64,000 nucleotides of DNA from Beaufortia kweichowensis. Its lineage: Eukaryota; Chordata; Actinopteri; Cypriniformes; Gastromyzontidae. The stretch is from the NCBI GenBank assembly GCA_019155185.1, contig CM032797.1, forward strand, positions 5,442,881 through 5,506,880, read 5' to 3'. A program made the position numbers and the translations under genes. The notes under the pieces were generated by a model. It had not been told where the DNA came from. It worked only from the letters and a program-made list of their open reading frames with translations, and did no database searches. This document shows positions 47,314 through 59,459 of this stretch, in pieces; position 1 is the stretch's first letter, and each line of letters begins with the position of its first letter.

Positions 47314-50300
47314 ATGGTGAAGATATCTTTTCAACAAGTTACGACGCAGAAGCCAGAAAAGGAGAAGGACGGAGACAAAGAGGAAATTCACATGCCATAT
47401 TCTCACGTGAGTTGCTTTTTTTTTTCCAATACACATTAGTGTCTTTGTTTTGTTGTCTGCTGTTAAACCATCTTTTGTTTTGCCACAATTGACTCAGAAA
47501 AAATGCATACGACTTTTTTATTTATGTTTACTTTTGCTCATTTTGCTTTAAAAAAACAGATACATTTTAATAAATAAATTTTGTATCATTATACCAAATT
47601 CTGCAATTAGTATATAAAACAATAGATACAGTGTTTCCAGCTATATTTATTGAAATATAAATACATAAATAATAAAATATGAAATAATTTGAAATGCTAA
47701 ATTATTATCATTATTGTTATTAATAACAATATTAATAATAAACATGCAGTGTTTGTTAATATACAATATTTTATGCACTATTATCAATATTATTAATTAT
47801 TAATACTATTATTATTATTAATAATAGTAGTAATAAAAATATTGTAGTCTTTATATTCAGCATTAAGGACATAGCAGTGGATTACAGTTGATGGATGTAA
47901 GCCAGTATTGAGATTACATCATCAGTCAGTGTGTAGCAGCCACTGCAGATTTAGGTTGAGCAAATCCGCTTGGGATGCATTTGTTTGTGTGTGAGGTTTT
48001 TTACATACACTTGCTGTTTGTTCCCATGGTAGTAGTTATTATATAAGAAACCCCTATAAGCTTTTAACTAGAGCTGAAGTACCTCATATGTCTGCAGCCT
48101 TTAGTTTTACATGCACTGTACTCACTGAAATAAGACCTTTGTCTTAACAGAATGGATGGCTGACATCCTTGTATGTGTTGAGTGTTGTGATCGGCACAAA
48201 AATAGTCTAAAAGCCGATTATTATAAATGTATATGTTTTTGGTTGTATTTAACTCTCATCTCATTTCAAAATAAACAATTCAGAGAAAAGACATCTAATA
48301 GAATGGAAAAGAAAACCCATTATGTCTGTATGTGACACAGAATGTACCTTTCTTAAGCGTGTCACGTTATCAATTTGTCTGTGCTCAACATGTGCTCATT
48401 TTCGTCCCTGTACATGATTGTGTTAGAGTAAAAATGACGTGGATTTATCTCATCTGATACTAGTGCTGTTATTTTCAGCCTAGTACCCACACACTGTCTC
48501 CTACCCGCCGCTACTGTGAGCCTTTCCTACGTAGAAAGGAACTCCTGTACAAATAAGGAGCGTGGAAGTACAGTACGTGCCTAAAATATCACTCTGCCAG
48601 GCGGAGATAGTAGCTCTGTCAGCAGTCCGTTTGATTCACGATGATCCAGAGCTTGCGTGGGTTGATCCGAGCTGGTGTCCTCAGCACCAGCGTCGCAGAG
48701 AGACTGGAGGCGGATAGATTGCTCACGCCACCTGACGTCTTGAGATGCTGCCATGACTAATTTCTTGGCAAAGTCCAGTGTTGAATGTATCGATTTGTGC
48801 CAAGAACGTTGAAATGAAGATTCTCCTTGGGTTCTTCTCTAATTTAAATTGCAATAAAATTTTTCCGTTTTCCTTTTCACAGAGCAGCTGTGCATCTTTA
48901 TTACTGATAGTAACAGGTGCATGAAAGCACTCTGTAGACATGCGTGTTTACAGTAGAACAGGGTCCTTTACTCTTCCAGCATGATATTACTCACATGACC
49001 TGTCTCACAAGATCAGCCTGACCTCAATGATGTTAATGTGTCAGAATGAGAGCAAATCTCTGCGGTCATGCTCCAAAATAGTGCAAAACCTTCCCAGAAG
49101 AAATGAAGCTGTTTTAGGAAAAATCTTAATTATAATTTATTCTGTATGTACTAGTGCACACTCAAAAAGCCACGCTTGTGCATTGTTGTGAATTGATGAA
49201 AATCGTTCTGCTTTATTTCTTTAACAGGATGAACTGGTTTTATCTGTAAACTCTAAGAAGTCTCCCATTAGTGGCCTTTGGTGCATCGTCCTTGGCTTGG
49301 TGATTTTCATGTCAGGCTTGATCATGGCATCTGTGTGCCTGTACCGATACTACTACAGACCTCAGGTAAGATGTTTAACAGTATGGATGTGACAGTTTCA
49401 ATCAAAACTTGAAACATAAATTTTTAAAGCATGTATTTATTACCAATATATTGAATCACCTGTTTATATTATACTTAAGCCATGTTAATAGAGTCCAGAC
49501 ATAAACAAAAATCAGTCTATGCACGAAAAAAAAATTGGAAATATACATGCACAAGCATGCAAGTAAGTATCTTGTACTATGGTTCCCTTATATAAAGCTC
49601 TCTTCTTCTTCTCCCTAGATCCCAGAGGACAGTCTGTTCCACTGCCGGGTGATGTACGAGGACCCCATTTACGCCCCCATGATCGGACGACAGGAGGTGG
49701 AGGAGAATGTTGGTATCTACCTTGACGATAACTATGAACACATCAGCGTGCCCGTACCTGATTTCGCAAGCAGTGACCCAGCAGACATCATCCACGATTT
49801 TCACAGGGTAAGAATCTGTCCTTGAACCACTCCAAAGAAAAGTTCTAGACATTTAGTCGTAGTACAGTTTCTTCTAGTTCTCTGGCTGTACAAAGGATGC
49901 TGTTAGTCATCACGGCTCCCCCAGATGGACTGTGAACATTTCTAAGGAAAGCTTTTGTTCGTTGCAGACATTGTTTAATATTCAGCGCAAAGTGCCAGGC
50001 ACACAAGTACATGTGAATGTCTCTGCGAATGCCACATTTTTTTCTTCTTCTTCAACTAGAGTGTGTGATAATTAATTCTTTAGATACTAGATCTCAAGCT
50101 CAATAAACTGGGTCACGCAGTCTGAGTATTATAAGCAAGCGTCAGTCTTGTTATCATTACTCATAATTTGGGTTAACTCAGTCTGTAACTCATTCTGCTG
50201 AGTTTACAGTATGGATTACATATGAATGATACCATACATATTTTTTATGTATTCTTACATTTCTGAAGCGGTTATTGATGGAGGTGTTGTTTCTCGTTAA

Positions 50301-51611
50301 CACAGGGACTCACAGCTTACTACGACATTGCGTTGGATAAATGCTACGTCATTGAGCTCAACACGACTATCGTCATGCCACCCAGGAACCTGTGGGAGCT
50401 GCTCATCAATGTCAAGGTAACGGATCGCACAGTTTTCTTGCTGTGTTTGAACAAAAGGTCTCCTTGAGAGTTAGTGAGTCATGCTTTAGGATGTGAAAGG
50501 TTGTTCGTCGGTTTCTAATCTTTATCTGACTGTGTGTTTTTGTAGCGAGGAACATACTTGCCCCAGACCTACCTCGTTCACGAGGAGATGGTGGTGTCGG
50601 GTCGTGTTAGGAACATGCGCCAGCTGGGACCCTTTATCCACAGACTCTGCTATGGAAAAGAAACCTACAGACTGAGACGCAGAGCCGGTCAAAGACGTAA
50701 GTTTTGACACAGAGCTTTATTTCACTTGCTCCCATTTGGTATATTTTAACACATTTCAAACACATACGCGAGCGGTTAACAGTTTGCCTTAATTAGTTCC
50801 TGTTTTTTAGCTTCTATCTGCCCAGTTATCTTACGAAAATCAGGGGTGTTAAATGCGTTGCAACGTTGTAGCAGAAAAACATCCTCTTCCTCTTTTTCCT
50901 TTTTTGTAAGAGTACGGTTATCAAATAGGAAATTGCATTAAAACCTTATACGTACATGCTGGCGTACTTAAAGTCTTGTGTGCGCATGTGTGCGTGTGGC
51001 ACGCTGACACTTATCTCTATTCTGATGAATGCGTGTGGGTTTGTCAGCGTGACTCAAGATCGTAGAGTACACAGAACGTCTCCAGTTAGAAAACCACATT
51101 GAGGGGGATGTGATGCACGTCAGGCAGTGATGCATTGTGGGAGTTGCCGTTTGGATCACAGGGGCATCTCTCTCGTGTGATGCAGAGGCTGAGGTGTGGG
51201 TAGTGTTGTAGTGTGGGAACTGTAGTTTGGATCCGTAAAGCCTTCCTCATACTCATCAGAGCACAGATGGTGTCTGGGGAGCCACAGGAAATGGAAACGA
51301 TGTGGTGACTCGCAGCATTTGGAGTTGCGCTCCCTGTTTGGCTTGTTGAATTATGACACATGGTAGATCGGTAGTGAAAGGTTTATATGTTGAAAGTGGA
51401 ATTTTAAAATCCAGAAACGGGCTAACAGAGCTTCCAAATCTAACAGAGCTTAATATATACAATAGTTAAATCAACTTCTTGATTAACCTAAATCCTCTCT
51501 TGTCATTCCTCAGGCATTGAGAAGAGGGAGGCCAGAAACTGCCACACCATTCGACACTTCGAAAACACGTTTGTCGTGGAGACTGTCATTTGTGACCGAC
51601 TCCTGCTTTAA
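47314..51611 (+). CDS. itm2c: Integral membrane protein 2C (BRI3)
   Basis: Six exons, 47314-47406, 49228-49365, 49619-49807, 50306-50416, 50546-50696 and 51514-51611, join in frame to 259 residues (human ITM2C 267). It is a type II membrane protein: MVKISF start, cytosolic tail of about 47 residues, one membrane span (about 48-70) and a luminal BRICHOS domain (about 120-215; DPADIIHDF, GLTAYYDIALDKCYVIELN, PPRNLWELL, RGTYLPQTY). N159 sits in an NTT glycosylation site. A furin-type site RIEKR (228-232) should release a C-terminal 27-residue peptide with two cysteines. Human ITM2C binds APP and limits amyloid-beta production. The MVKISF start, the sequence around the furin site and the neighbouring gpr55, as in mammals, favour itm2c over itm2b. 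Confidence 0.93.
47640..47860. repeat. AT-rich low-complexity tract
   Basis: Repeated ATAAATA, TATTATT and TTAATAATA runs in itm2c intron 1. Confidence 0.8.
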
Positions 51612-52666
51612 TCTCTCTTCAAAAGAGACCCGACCCGTCCCACCTGTCCAGCTTTACAGCACTTTATCAGCATGATAAACTTGTACATAATGTTAATGAC
51701 GCGTCTTTGTGTACACTTGTAATTACACTCGAAATGTTTTCGCTAATTTGTTTTGTCCTCTTACGTCTGTGTCTAAACATTTGTTTTTCATTTGCATATT
51801 CAAGTTCAGTTCGTATTCTCAGGTTATTAATGCATATTTATTTCATTTACTGAGCATTGGGGATGTGTCCCCAAAAATAACTGTGAAGTTGAATTTGTTT
51901 TTCTTTATTCTGACATTCACTGTTGTTTTGTTTTTAATGTTTGTAAAGCCTCAGCTTTGCACTATTGTGCTTTTGATTTGTCCATGTGTGTTAGGTAAGA
52001 AATCCAGAATTAGAAAATGCCAAAAGATGTATACCTCATATTTTAGAAATATATGACTTTAAGCCTGTTATTCAAGTCATATGTTGTTTCTGAACATGAT
52101 ATAAGCAATAGAAGTTTTCTTGGATTTCCAGACTTAACCTTCATTTGTTTGTAGTAATATCTGATCATCATGTTTAATTTTTTGTGTTGCACTTTATACA
52201 CATGAATAAAGTTTGTAGAAAAAAGTGAAAAATTAGCCACCCCATGTTTGGTTTTCTAATAGCATTACATCTGTACTGTTCACAATGGATTTTAAAATAT
52301 TGCTTTTTGGATTAGTCAAGCCCACATTTTATGGGAATTAAAATGCTTTTAGGTGAAACTTTGTGGTTTGAGAAACACTCTTGGGTATTTCTCAGATTTA
52401 TATAAATCTGAAGTAATTGCTGTTTTTATTTCTTTATATATTTTCTCTTTCCAACCGTGATGAATCTTAGATCTCATCTGAGGTGGATTTATTTCATATT
52501 GCTTGCACTTTTTTCTAACCGTACCATTTATTTGTTCCTCTTCCACATACTGGTGTAGCAAGAACTGGTTTTGTCTGGAGATGTTTTGGGTGAAATATGA
52601 TTTAATGCACTATAATCTGCTGCTCTAGCTTTGTAAATAATATTTGCTGGAAAATTAATCAATAAA
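51612..52666 (+). other. itm2c: itm2c 3' UTR with two poly(A) signals
   Basis: AATAAA at 52205-52210 and again at 52661-52666, each with T- or GT-rich sequence near, suggest alternative 3' ends giving UTRs of about 0.6 and 1.1 kb. Confidence 0.55.
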
Positions 52667-53447
52667 CTGTTAAAACTCGACTCTCGTGTCTCGTTACAGT
52701 AGAAACAGATTTATATGCTGTATAATGTTATGTATTCATGTCTTCATCAGTGGCCCATAAACCATCTACACCACAATATGTCATCATGTGAAACAACAGC
52801 ATGGGTGTGTCTTGCATTACCGTTGACTCAAAAATTAAACTTTCATTTCCTTTCGAAAGCCCTGATGTGTCAAAATGCCAAAGTGTTTTTCACACGGCTT
52901 TGACATTTTTCTTTTTATACATCACCAATAAGGTCATGTCTAACCGATCACATCTTCAAGGAAGAAACAAAAGTCTGAATTAAACTTCCGAGAACATACA
53001 GTTTATTTCTTACTAAAATAATGCTTGATACAAATGTAAGAGGTGTTATAAAATGTACCAAACCCGCTTGCAGGTTTATTCAAATGTGAACATTATCATG
53101 ACCTGAGATACAAGGGTTAAAGTATAAATCCTCAAGACTCATTCCAAAAACTTAATAAAAAAAAGACAAAAGAGACTTTTGATTCTAAAGTTGAACAGTA
53201 ACAGAAGTGAACGGCTTTGTTGATGATTGCAGCAAAAAACGGCAAAAGTTTTGCAGAGTACAATAATGTTTCTCAGCGAAAGAAATTCATGTGTGCCAGG
53301 ATAGAAAACAATAAACATTAACATACATTGATATCTGCAAGAGAATCAGCTTAACGTTTTCTCTTTTTTTTCACTTATCACTGATCAAACTCGATCAGAT
53401 ATGCAGAAACTTTATCCACTTTTTGCATACTTGCAAAAATGAGCTTT

Positions 53448-53453
53448 TTTATT
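53448..53453 (-). terminator. Candidate poly(A) signal of the LPA-like receptor gene
   Basis: Minus-strand AATAAA about 95 bases past the receptor stop codon. Further minus-strand AATAAA hits at about 53078 and 53002 are alternatives. Confidence 0.4.
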
Positions 53454-53546
53454 TGCATTTTGCACATTTCTTCTCCCACGAAGAGCTTATTTATGTCAAA
53501 TTTAGAAGTGCTTATGATGTCTGTTGGGCATGTGCTCTTTAGTCTT

Positions 53547-54524
53547 TTACTGAGCAGCCCAACTTGTGCTCTGGACCAGGCCAAGGCCGACGGTTTTTGC
53601 TGCTGAATCGCACCTACCTCTGCCTTGAAGCTTCTTTAAGCTAAAATAGTAGATCATGGGATCCAGACAGCTGTTTGTGCTGGCCATGCACATCGTAACA
53701 GTTTGCAAATTGAAGTAAATTTCATGAAAAGCCTTACTGTGTAGTAAATTCAATTTGTTTAAGGCAAAGAGGATGAAAGCTATGTGAAAGGGAATGAAGC
53801 AGACGGTATAGATGAGCAGGTTGGACAGAAAGAGCTTCACAATCTTGTTTTTGCTCATCTCTGTGTTACACGAGGAGGTTGTCATGCTACAGCCGCGAAG
53901 CTCCCGCACTACAGCGACCGTGCAGCCCAGAATGATGACAAACGGTACCAAAATGCCAAAAAACGTGACACAGCAGAGGATGTAGAAACCTGTCTTCCAT
54001 TCACTGTCTGTGTATTTCTCAAAACAACGTATGACGTTGCACTCCGTATCATTATTTTCACTATGATTCAGTGCAGTCGGTACTGATAATCCGGCAATGA
54101 GCAGCCACACGGTCGCACACATCGCCCAGGCCACCGGTGCCGTCCGGAGAGATCGAGATCTCAGCGGGTACACCACGGCCAGCATTCGGTCCATACTGAT
54201 CAAGGTGATGAACAGAGAGCTGGAGTACAGGTTGACAGCAAAGAGCGTCCCTGGAATCATGCACAACGCATTTCCCAGCGTCCATCGACCTGTGGCGAAG
54301 TAGATAATCCGGAAGGGCAGGGAAAGTATGAAAAGGAGATCCGATAATGCCAGGTTGGCCATGTAGATCACCGGAACCGATTTCCTCAAGCCATTTCGAC
54401 ACACCAATATCCAAAGAGACACGAAATTTAGAGGAAGGCCGAGCAGCAGTATCACACTGTAGGTGGAAGTAAACAGTGGGTATCTGAAGTGAGACATGCT
54501 GCAGTTTGTATTGTTTGGCAGCAT
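53547..54524 (-). CDS. Class A GPCR, lysophosphatidic-acid/P2Y-like (LPAR5-like)
   Basis: A single coding exon of 325 residues with seven hydrophobic spans. The start was set at MLPNNTNCS because it places two N-glycosylation sites (N4, N7) just before span 1; the open frame extends 32 residues further upstream with basic, unlikely sequence. C88 and C167 form the expected disulfide. The usual DRY is DRM (112-114), followed by LAVVYPLRSRSLRT. Span 6 has CFIPFHIAF and span 7 ends LDPMIYYF. GLPLN, NLALSDLLFILSLPFR, IYF and CFEKYTDSEWKT resemble LPAR5 and LPAR4/6, so the ligand is probably a lysophospholipid and coupling Gq/G12-13, but this is inference. It lies next to gpr55 on the same strand. 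A P2RY8-type orphan is the alternative. Confidence 0.75.
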   Translation of the reverse strand: MLPNNTNCSMSHFRYPLFTSTYSVILLLGLPLNFVSLWILVCRNGLRKSVPVIYMANLALSDLLFILSLPFRIIYFATGRWTLGNALCMIPGTLFAVNLYSSSLFITLISMDRMLAVVYPLRSRSLRTAPVAWAMCATVWLLIAGLSVPTALNHSENNDTECNVIRCFEKYTDSEWKTGFYILCCVTFFGILVPFVIILGCTVAVVRELRGCSMTTSSCNTEMSKNKIVKLFLSNLLIYTVCFIPFHIAFILFALNKLNLLHSKAFHEIYFNLQTVTMCMASTNSCLDPMIYYFSLKKLQGRGRCDSAAKTVGLGLVQSTSWAAQ

Positions 54525-57500
54525 TTTTCGAAAACACCAAAGCAGATATACGAGACGTGCAGTGTTGAAATGTGCAATGCTTCTGTACTTTTTTCTCATG
54601 GGTGGCAACTTTTTTCTCAAGCTCCACTTGTTGCTTACAGGAAACAGTGGGAGGTCTCAGTATGTGAATTGCTTTTACATGCAGATATTTAACACAAGCA
54701 AACTTTGGAAAAGAAGTGATGATGTCTTGGCCTATGTGGTCAGATTCAACACATTAAAATTGGGTCTTGCCAGACCACAGGTTCTTGTTTACTAGAATTA
54801 GCTTGAAGATTTCCAGTTTTACTTAGAAAACAATACCTTAAGATGTGTGTGTTTTAGTATAAAGGGAAATTCTTTACTAAACCTCTTCTTCACATATTAA
54901 AGCAACAGGACTGTTAAAAAATAAAGATGTTAAGCAGCTCTGTGTGTGTGTTTTCATCAGTGATAGAGAGAATTATATTCAAAATTATCACACACAAAAA
55001 GCGAAGTACTGCACAGTCTGTTGCACGCTTGGGAAAATCTGCACGGCCTCAATGTGTAAAAAAAACAGTATTCAGACCCGTAGTCACTTAACGAAAATCA
55101 TTCTAGAACCCACATACAGTACAATGAAAATTTACATCTATGGTTGCAACAAATACGTTGCAGTTGTTTCTGTATGTAAAGGTCAATTCAGTCAATCGAC
55201 AAGCAAAGGTTCCAGAGTTGGTCATGGTGGTTGTTATTTGAGTGTGTGTGGGGGGGGTGTTATAACGAAGGCAAACAGGATGAATGTTTTGCACATAAGT
55301 TGCACAGCACATTTGTTTACACTCAGTAATACCCAATCTGGGTATACAATATGTACAATACAATATAGTGTATATTTTAGGTGATATCACTAGACAAAAA
55401 CAACAAAAAATGAATTAGTCATGCTGCGGGATGTTTGCTGTCCTGCGGTTAAACATATTCTAAATATATATAAAACATATTTTAAAACGTTTTAATCAAA
55501 TATGAAGTTACATATAATTATATTTAACACATTCATATAAATAAATAAATAAATAAATATTAATAAATAATTAAATTAAACAATAATAAATAATTACATT
55601 AAATGACTACCTGCTTGCCTTTTTTTCTAACTTTTTGTCTAAAAACCTTATCAAAGTTAAACAATCAGATGGTTATCTATGGTAATTAAGTTGTTTGCTT
55701 GCTTGCTTTAATTTAGATTTAATTTTTGTTTTTATAAAATGATTTATTTGAATCACTATTTTTAACATGAGTTGAAAACGACTAAAAATAATTTAATTTA
55801 TATTTATTCATCATTTCTTACTTGGGGAGTACAAGATATGCCAAAAATTGATTTACCCTAATGTCCTATATGACTTTTGAAGAATGTTGGTAAATAAACA
55901 ACATTGGACCCCATTGGTAACTAAACAACAAAGGACACATGCTTTCGTTTCTTCTGTGTAGAAATTGTGGTATGTCAGGGACCTCTGCTGGTCAGACAAA
56001 GAATAAAACCTTTTGAACGTAAAAAGTTTTTAAAAAATAATATAGGCTACCAAAACATAACTCTGTGTCCAATAACATCCGAATAATATTAGTCTTAAAT
56101 ATTATTTTGCTAGAAATGTTATGTCCTAAACTGTAGTATGTTAAAATGAGTATTCTAATGTACATGGTACAAAATTCCCGTTGAGAATTAGAAGAGCAGG
56201 TTCATGCACACTTTAACATTAAAATAATACATTTGTGTCACTTTGCATAAGTGATACGTTGAACTAGTAAAAAATACATAATAAAAGTAGTTAAGCTGAA
56301 ATTCGAGGCGAAGTTATATTTTGATATGTGTGATTGGTAACGTGTGTCTACGCAACAACTGTCACTTCCGTTACGCGTGAGTATGTCAGATGCACGTGCT
56401 TTTCCATCACAGAAACAATGCATACTTTTTATGCGCTACAGTACTGATATGTTTATCTTGTATGTATCAATCATATGGTGTATGTCTTATTAAGAGGGAT
56501 AAACAACCGTGTCTGTATTATGTTTAATTTTGTACCCTATATTGGGATAAACGTATACCCAAAAGAAGCAAAACCTTACGTACTAGTTTTGGTGACGTCA
56601 CTTAAGTTGTAAAAGAAGTTTTCGTTAAGGTTAGAGTGTGGGTTAGGGTTAGGTTATAGGTTTCATAACTAGCTTTGTATAAAAACAATTTAATGGAATG
56701 TCCTAATTTAGATAAGTAAACGTGTGTGGTGTGTGTCCACTTAATATTAATTTGGAAACTTTTATATATAAATAACAATTATATATAAATGTCTCCAATT
56801 ACATACAGCTTTATTGTATTTACAAATGAGGACATCTTTTTGCAAATTAAAAATGTATACTTAAAATGTTAAGTATATACTAAAAAAAACATTTTATTAT
56901 TTATATTTTTTCAAAGGTTTTCTAGGGTTAGGGTTAGCTTATTATTAAACATATTAAGAGATGTTTATTTGAGAATGTAAAAATGCTTGTGTGAGGGTTT
57001 GTGTGAGGGTTAGGATTACAGGACACAGTATATACAGTTTGTACAGTATAAAGGGCATTATGTCTATGGAAAGTGCCCACAAATTATAGAAACGTTGTGT
57101 TCATTATTGATTAACATGTACTTTACGTATGTCAGAATATAGACATGCAACCATTCCTTTTGGCTGACAGGCTTCATCGCATAAACACAAAAAAACTGAA
57201 TCTTAAAGACACTTACCATATGACTAAGTGAAAACAGTGGCACATGGTTGTGTACCCACACACAATACTTACAAATCAGTGCCATCCCCCCGAACCAATT
57301 CCCACAGATAAACTTATTTTACATTTCACACTTTTATGTAAATAGAAAATAGGGTTTTTCTGGCAAGCTATGCAAACCTTCTAATAACCTGATTTAGGCT
57401 ATAGAGCAAGTAATTTACTGTCAAATTATAGAAATGGTAAATAATTAAAAAAAAATTACATTAATGTTTGTGAGTCATTATGGAGGTTTCAGGCTGGCTT

Positions 57501-58011
57501 GTCAGACCATGATCGCGTGTGAGCGAGTGCACCTCAAGATTCTCGTGATGACAGTATGAACTACAATCCAGACAAATATAGTCTTTGATGGTAATGATTA
57601 AAACATCTGAAAACCAGGATTGTGAAGTCATTGTGTGACAAGCAAAAATCTTATTTTTAATATATAAATAAAATTACTAAACAGACTTCATAAATTACCC
57701 CTGTCTCTGAGACAGCCAAAACTAAAATATATTAGAGGCCTGATCTTTTTAGCCAATAAGAAAATCCATTCAGAAAATATGTGTTTTGGAAAGAAAGTGT
57801 ATAGTGAAAGGTATTTGAAAATAAAAATAATAAAATTGATAACTTAAGAATCAACCACTGAACCAACAAAATCACATACCAGTTTACCACAACCTGAATA
57901 AAAGAGCTGAATCACCCACAGCAATGTATATGTTTATATCTGACAAATGGAAAGTCTTTGGTAGATGCATATTTATAATAATACTTTGAAAACACCATAT
58001 CAAACCATATT
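54525..58011. other. Interval between the two receptor genes
   Basis: About 3.5 kb without a recognisable gene. It contains an AT-rich simple-repeat stretch (about 55530-55600, ATAAATA units), a run of eight G (about 55250) and two pieces of a teleost repeat with TTAGGG runs (about 56600-56740 and 56920-57100). The 5' UTR exon of the LPA-like receptor gene may lie here but I cannot place it. Confidence 0.5.
56600..57100 (+). repeat. Teleost interspersed repeat with TTAGGG runs
   Basis: GGGTTAGGGTTAGGTTATAG, TATAAAAACAATTTAATGGA, TAGGGTTAGGGTTAG and ACAGTTTGTACAGTATAAAG with TCTATGGAAAGTGCCCACAA are pieces of a repeat frequent in fish introns. The telomere-like runs are part of that repeat rather than a true internal telomere. 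Confidence 0.5.
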
Positions 58012-58332
58012 AGGGGTGTAATAATATACAAAAAAATTAAGATATATATGGCGATTGTTTCACAATATTTATGTTATCAGTTTTATTTTCAGGGACAGAC
58101 CTATTCAAGTTTTATTCATTTGCATACAGTAGGTTTAGTTAAACCCTGAATGTTGTCACTTCTTTAATACAATAACAAATGTTATTGAAAATTCGTAAAG
58201 TTTTGAAAATACACCTGTCATTTGAATTTCAGTGTCATTTTTTACATTTTGTTTAAAATATTGTGATAGTAATCATATACTCAGTATTGTGTCTCGTATC
58301 AAATCGTGAACTGAGCATATTGTTACACCCCC
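58012..58332. mobile_element. DNA element with inverted ends (GGGGTGTAA type)
   Basis: Begins AGGGGTGTAATAATATAC and ends GCATATTGTTACACCCCC, inverted relative to each other, with TATCAAATCGTGAACTGAG inside. This fits a common fish repeat whose ends read AGGGGTGTAACGATAC. No flanking duplication is evident. Confidence 0.55.
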
Positions 58333-58533
58333 AGAAAACCTAAAAATGATCAAACTTCAATTAGCTCACTACATAGCTTTTGTATTGTGCAACTTTGTGC
58401 ATTTACCTTTATGTGCATTTGTTTTATCAGTAGCCTATGTGTTTCTTTATGTACAGTATAGTCCAGTAACCCATGTGTTCCAAACTGCAGTCAACACACA
58501 TTCTGAAAGTCTCATTTATGAATTTCATACATT

Positions 58534-59451
58534 TCAAAGTTCTGATGTGCTGAAACTTCTCACTCTGCTAATAACCGTGTCTTTGGTAGATCTGACTTCT
58601 TTTGCGATAAAATAGTAACAAAGTGCGTCCAAGCAGATGGTCACGTTTGCCAGACTCATTGAAACCTGTATAAAGAAGGCAATGTTCTTTTGCAGTTTAC
58701 AGTCTGAGATGAAGTCGTTACGGACGAGGTATTGCAGTAATATGGCCACGTGACAAGGAGTAAAGGGTATCAGGAAGGCTGCTAGACCGCTGTAGATAAT
58801 TCTAACCCCTGCTTTTCTTTTAGGGTCGCTGTTTTGTGAGGCCTTGAGTGTGCGGATGCTCTGAATAGAGCATACCACCAGTACACTTGCAGGTAACAGG
58901 AAACCCAAAATCTCCACGCAAACAATAACCGCAGTTGTCCAACCCTTGTGAGAAAAACCATGGAAACATTGAAATTCATTCTGCATCTCTTCGCGGAATG
59001 TGTAGATGGGTGAAGTCGTTCCCATAACAAACCCCCAGATAAAGATGCAAACAATCAGGGCGATCTTTTTGGAACGCAACTGCTTGGCCCGAAATGGGTG
59101 TTTGATGGCAATGTACCGGTCCACGGCTATGCAGGCTATTGTATAGATGCTGCCATACATACCCACAAAGTAAAGACTCTCCAAGAAAGAGCAAAAGGAC
59201 TTTTTGTCAGCCGCCCACTTGTGTTGTGCCGCATGTATTTTGAAGGGTAGCGGCAGCAGCAACAGAAGATCCATCAGAGCCAGGTTGGTCATGTAAATGG
59301 TGGACTCTGTCCATTTTCTGAGCAGAACGCAGAACACAACCAACGCTGAGATGTTCAGTGCCAACCCGAATACCAAGATGGGCACGTAAATCGCCAAGTC
59401 CAGGTACTTTGTCATATTGTCCACGTCATTAAATGTGCAGTTGGCATTCAT
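58534..59451 (-). CDS. gpr55: G-protein-coupled receptor 55
   Basis: A single coding exon of 305 residues (human GPR55 319). GPR55 is a plasma-membrane receptor for lysophosphatidylinositol and some cannabinoids, signalling through G12/13 and Gq. The N-terminus MNANCTFND carries an N-glycosylation site at N4. Seven spans are clear. TSIYM-like STIYMTNLALMDLLLLLPLPFK, LYFVGMYGS, an intact DRY (111-113), PIYTF, ILGFLLP, LQYLVRNDFISDC and CLDALCYYF match human GPR55 in order. C87 and C162 give the disulfide. The start follows a splice acceptor on the minus strand (TCTCCTGCCAG ending at 59459), so a non-coding 5' exon lies further upstream. The open frame continues 29 residues upstream through that polypyrimidine tract but is not used. 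Confidence 0.92.
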   Translation of the reverse strand: MNANCTFNDVDNMTKYLDLAIYVPILVFGLALNISALVVFCVLLRKWTESTIYMTNLALMDLLLLLPLPFKIHAAQHKWAADKKSFCSFLESLYFVGMYGSIYTIACIAVDRYIAIKHPFRAKQLRSKKIALIVCIFIWGFVMGTTSPIYTFREEMQNEFQCFHGFSHKGWTTAVIVCVEILGFLLPASVLVVCSIQSIRTLKASQNSDPKRKAGVRIIYSGLAAFLIPFTPCHVAILLQYLVRNDFISDCKLQKNIAFFIQVSMSLANVTICLDALCYYFIAKEVRSTKDTVISRVRSFSTSEL

Positions 59452-59459
59452 AGTGAAAC

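Noticed and set aside
54061..54627. Minus-strand frame of 188 codons
   Set aside because: Shadow of the LPA-like receptor in another frame.
56640..56945. Interstitial telomere
   Set aside because: Only two or three TTAGGG-like units, and they belong to a common teleost repeat.
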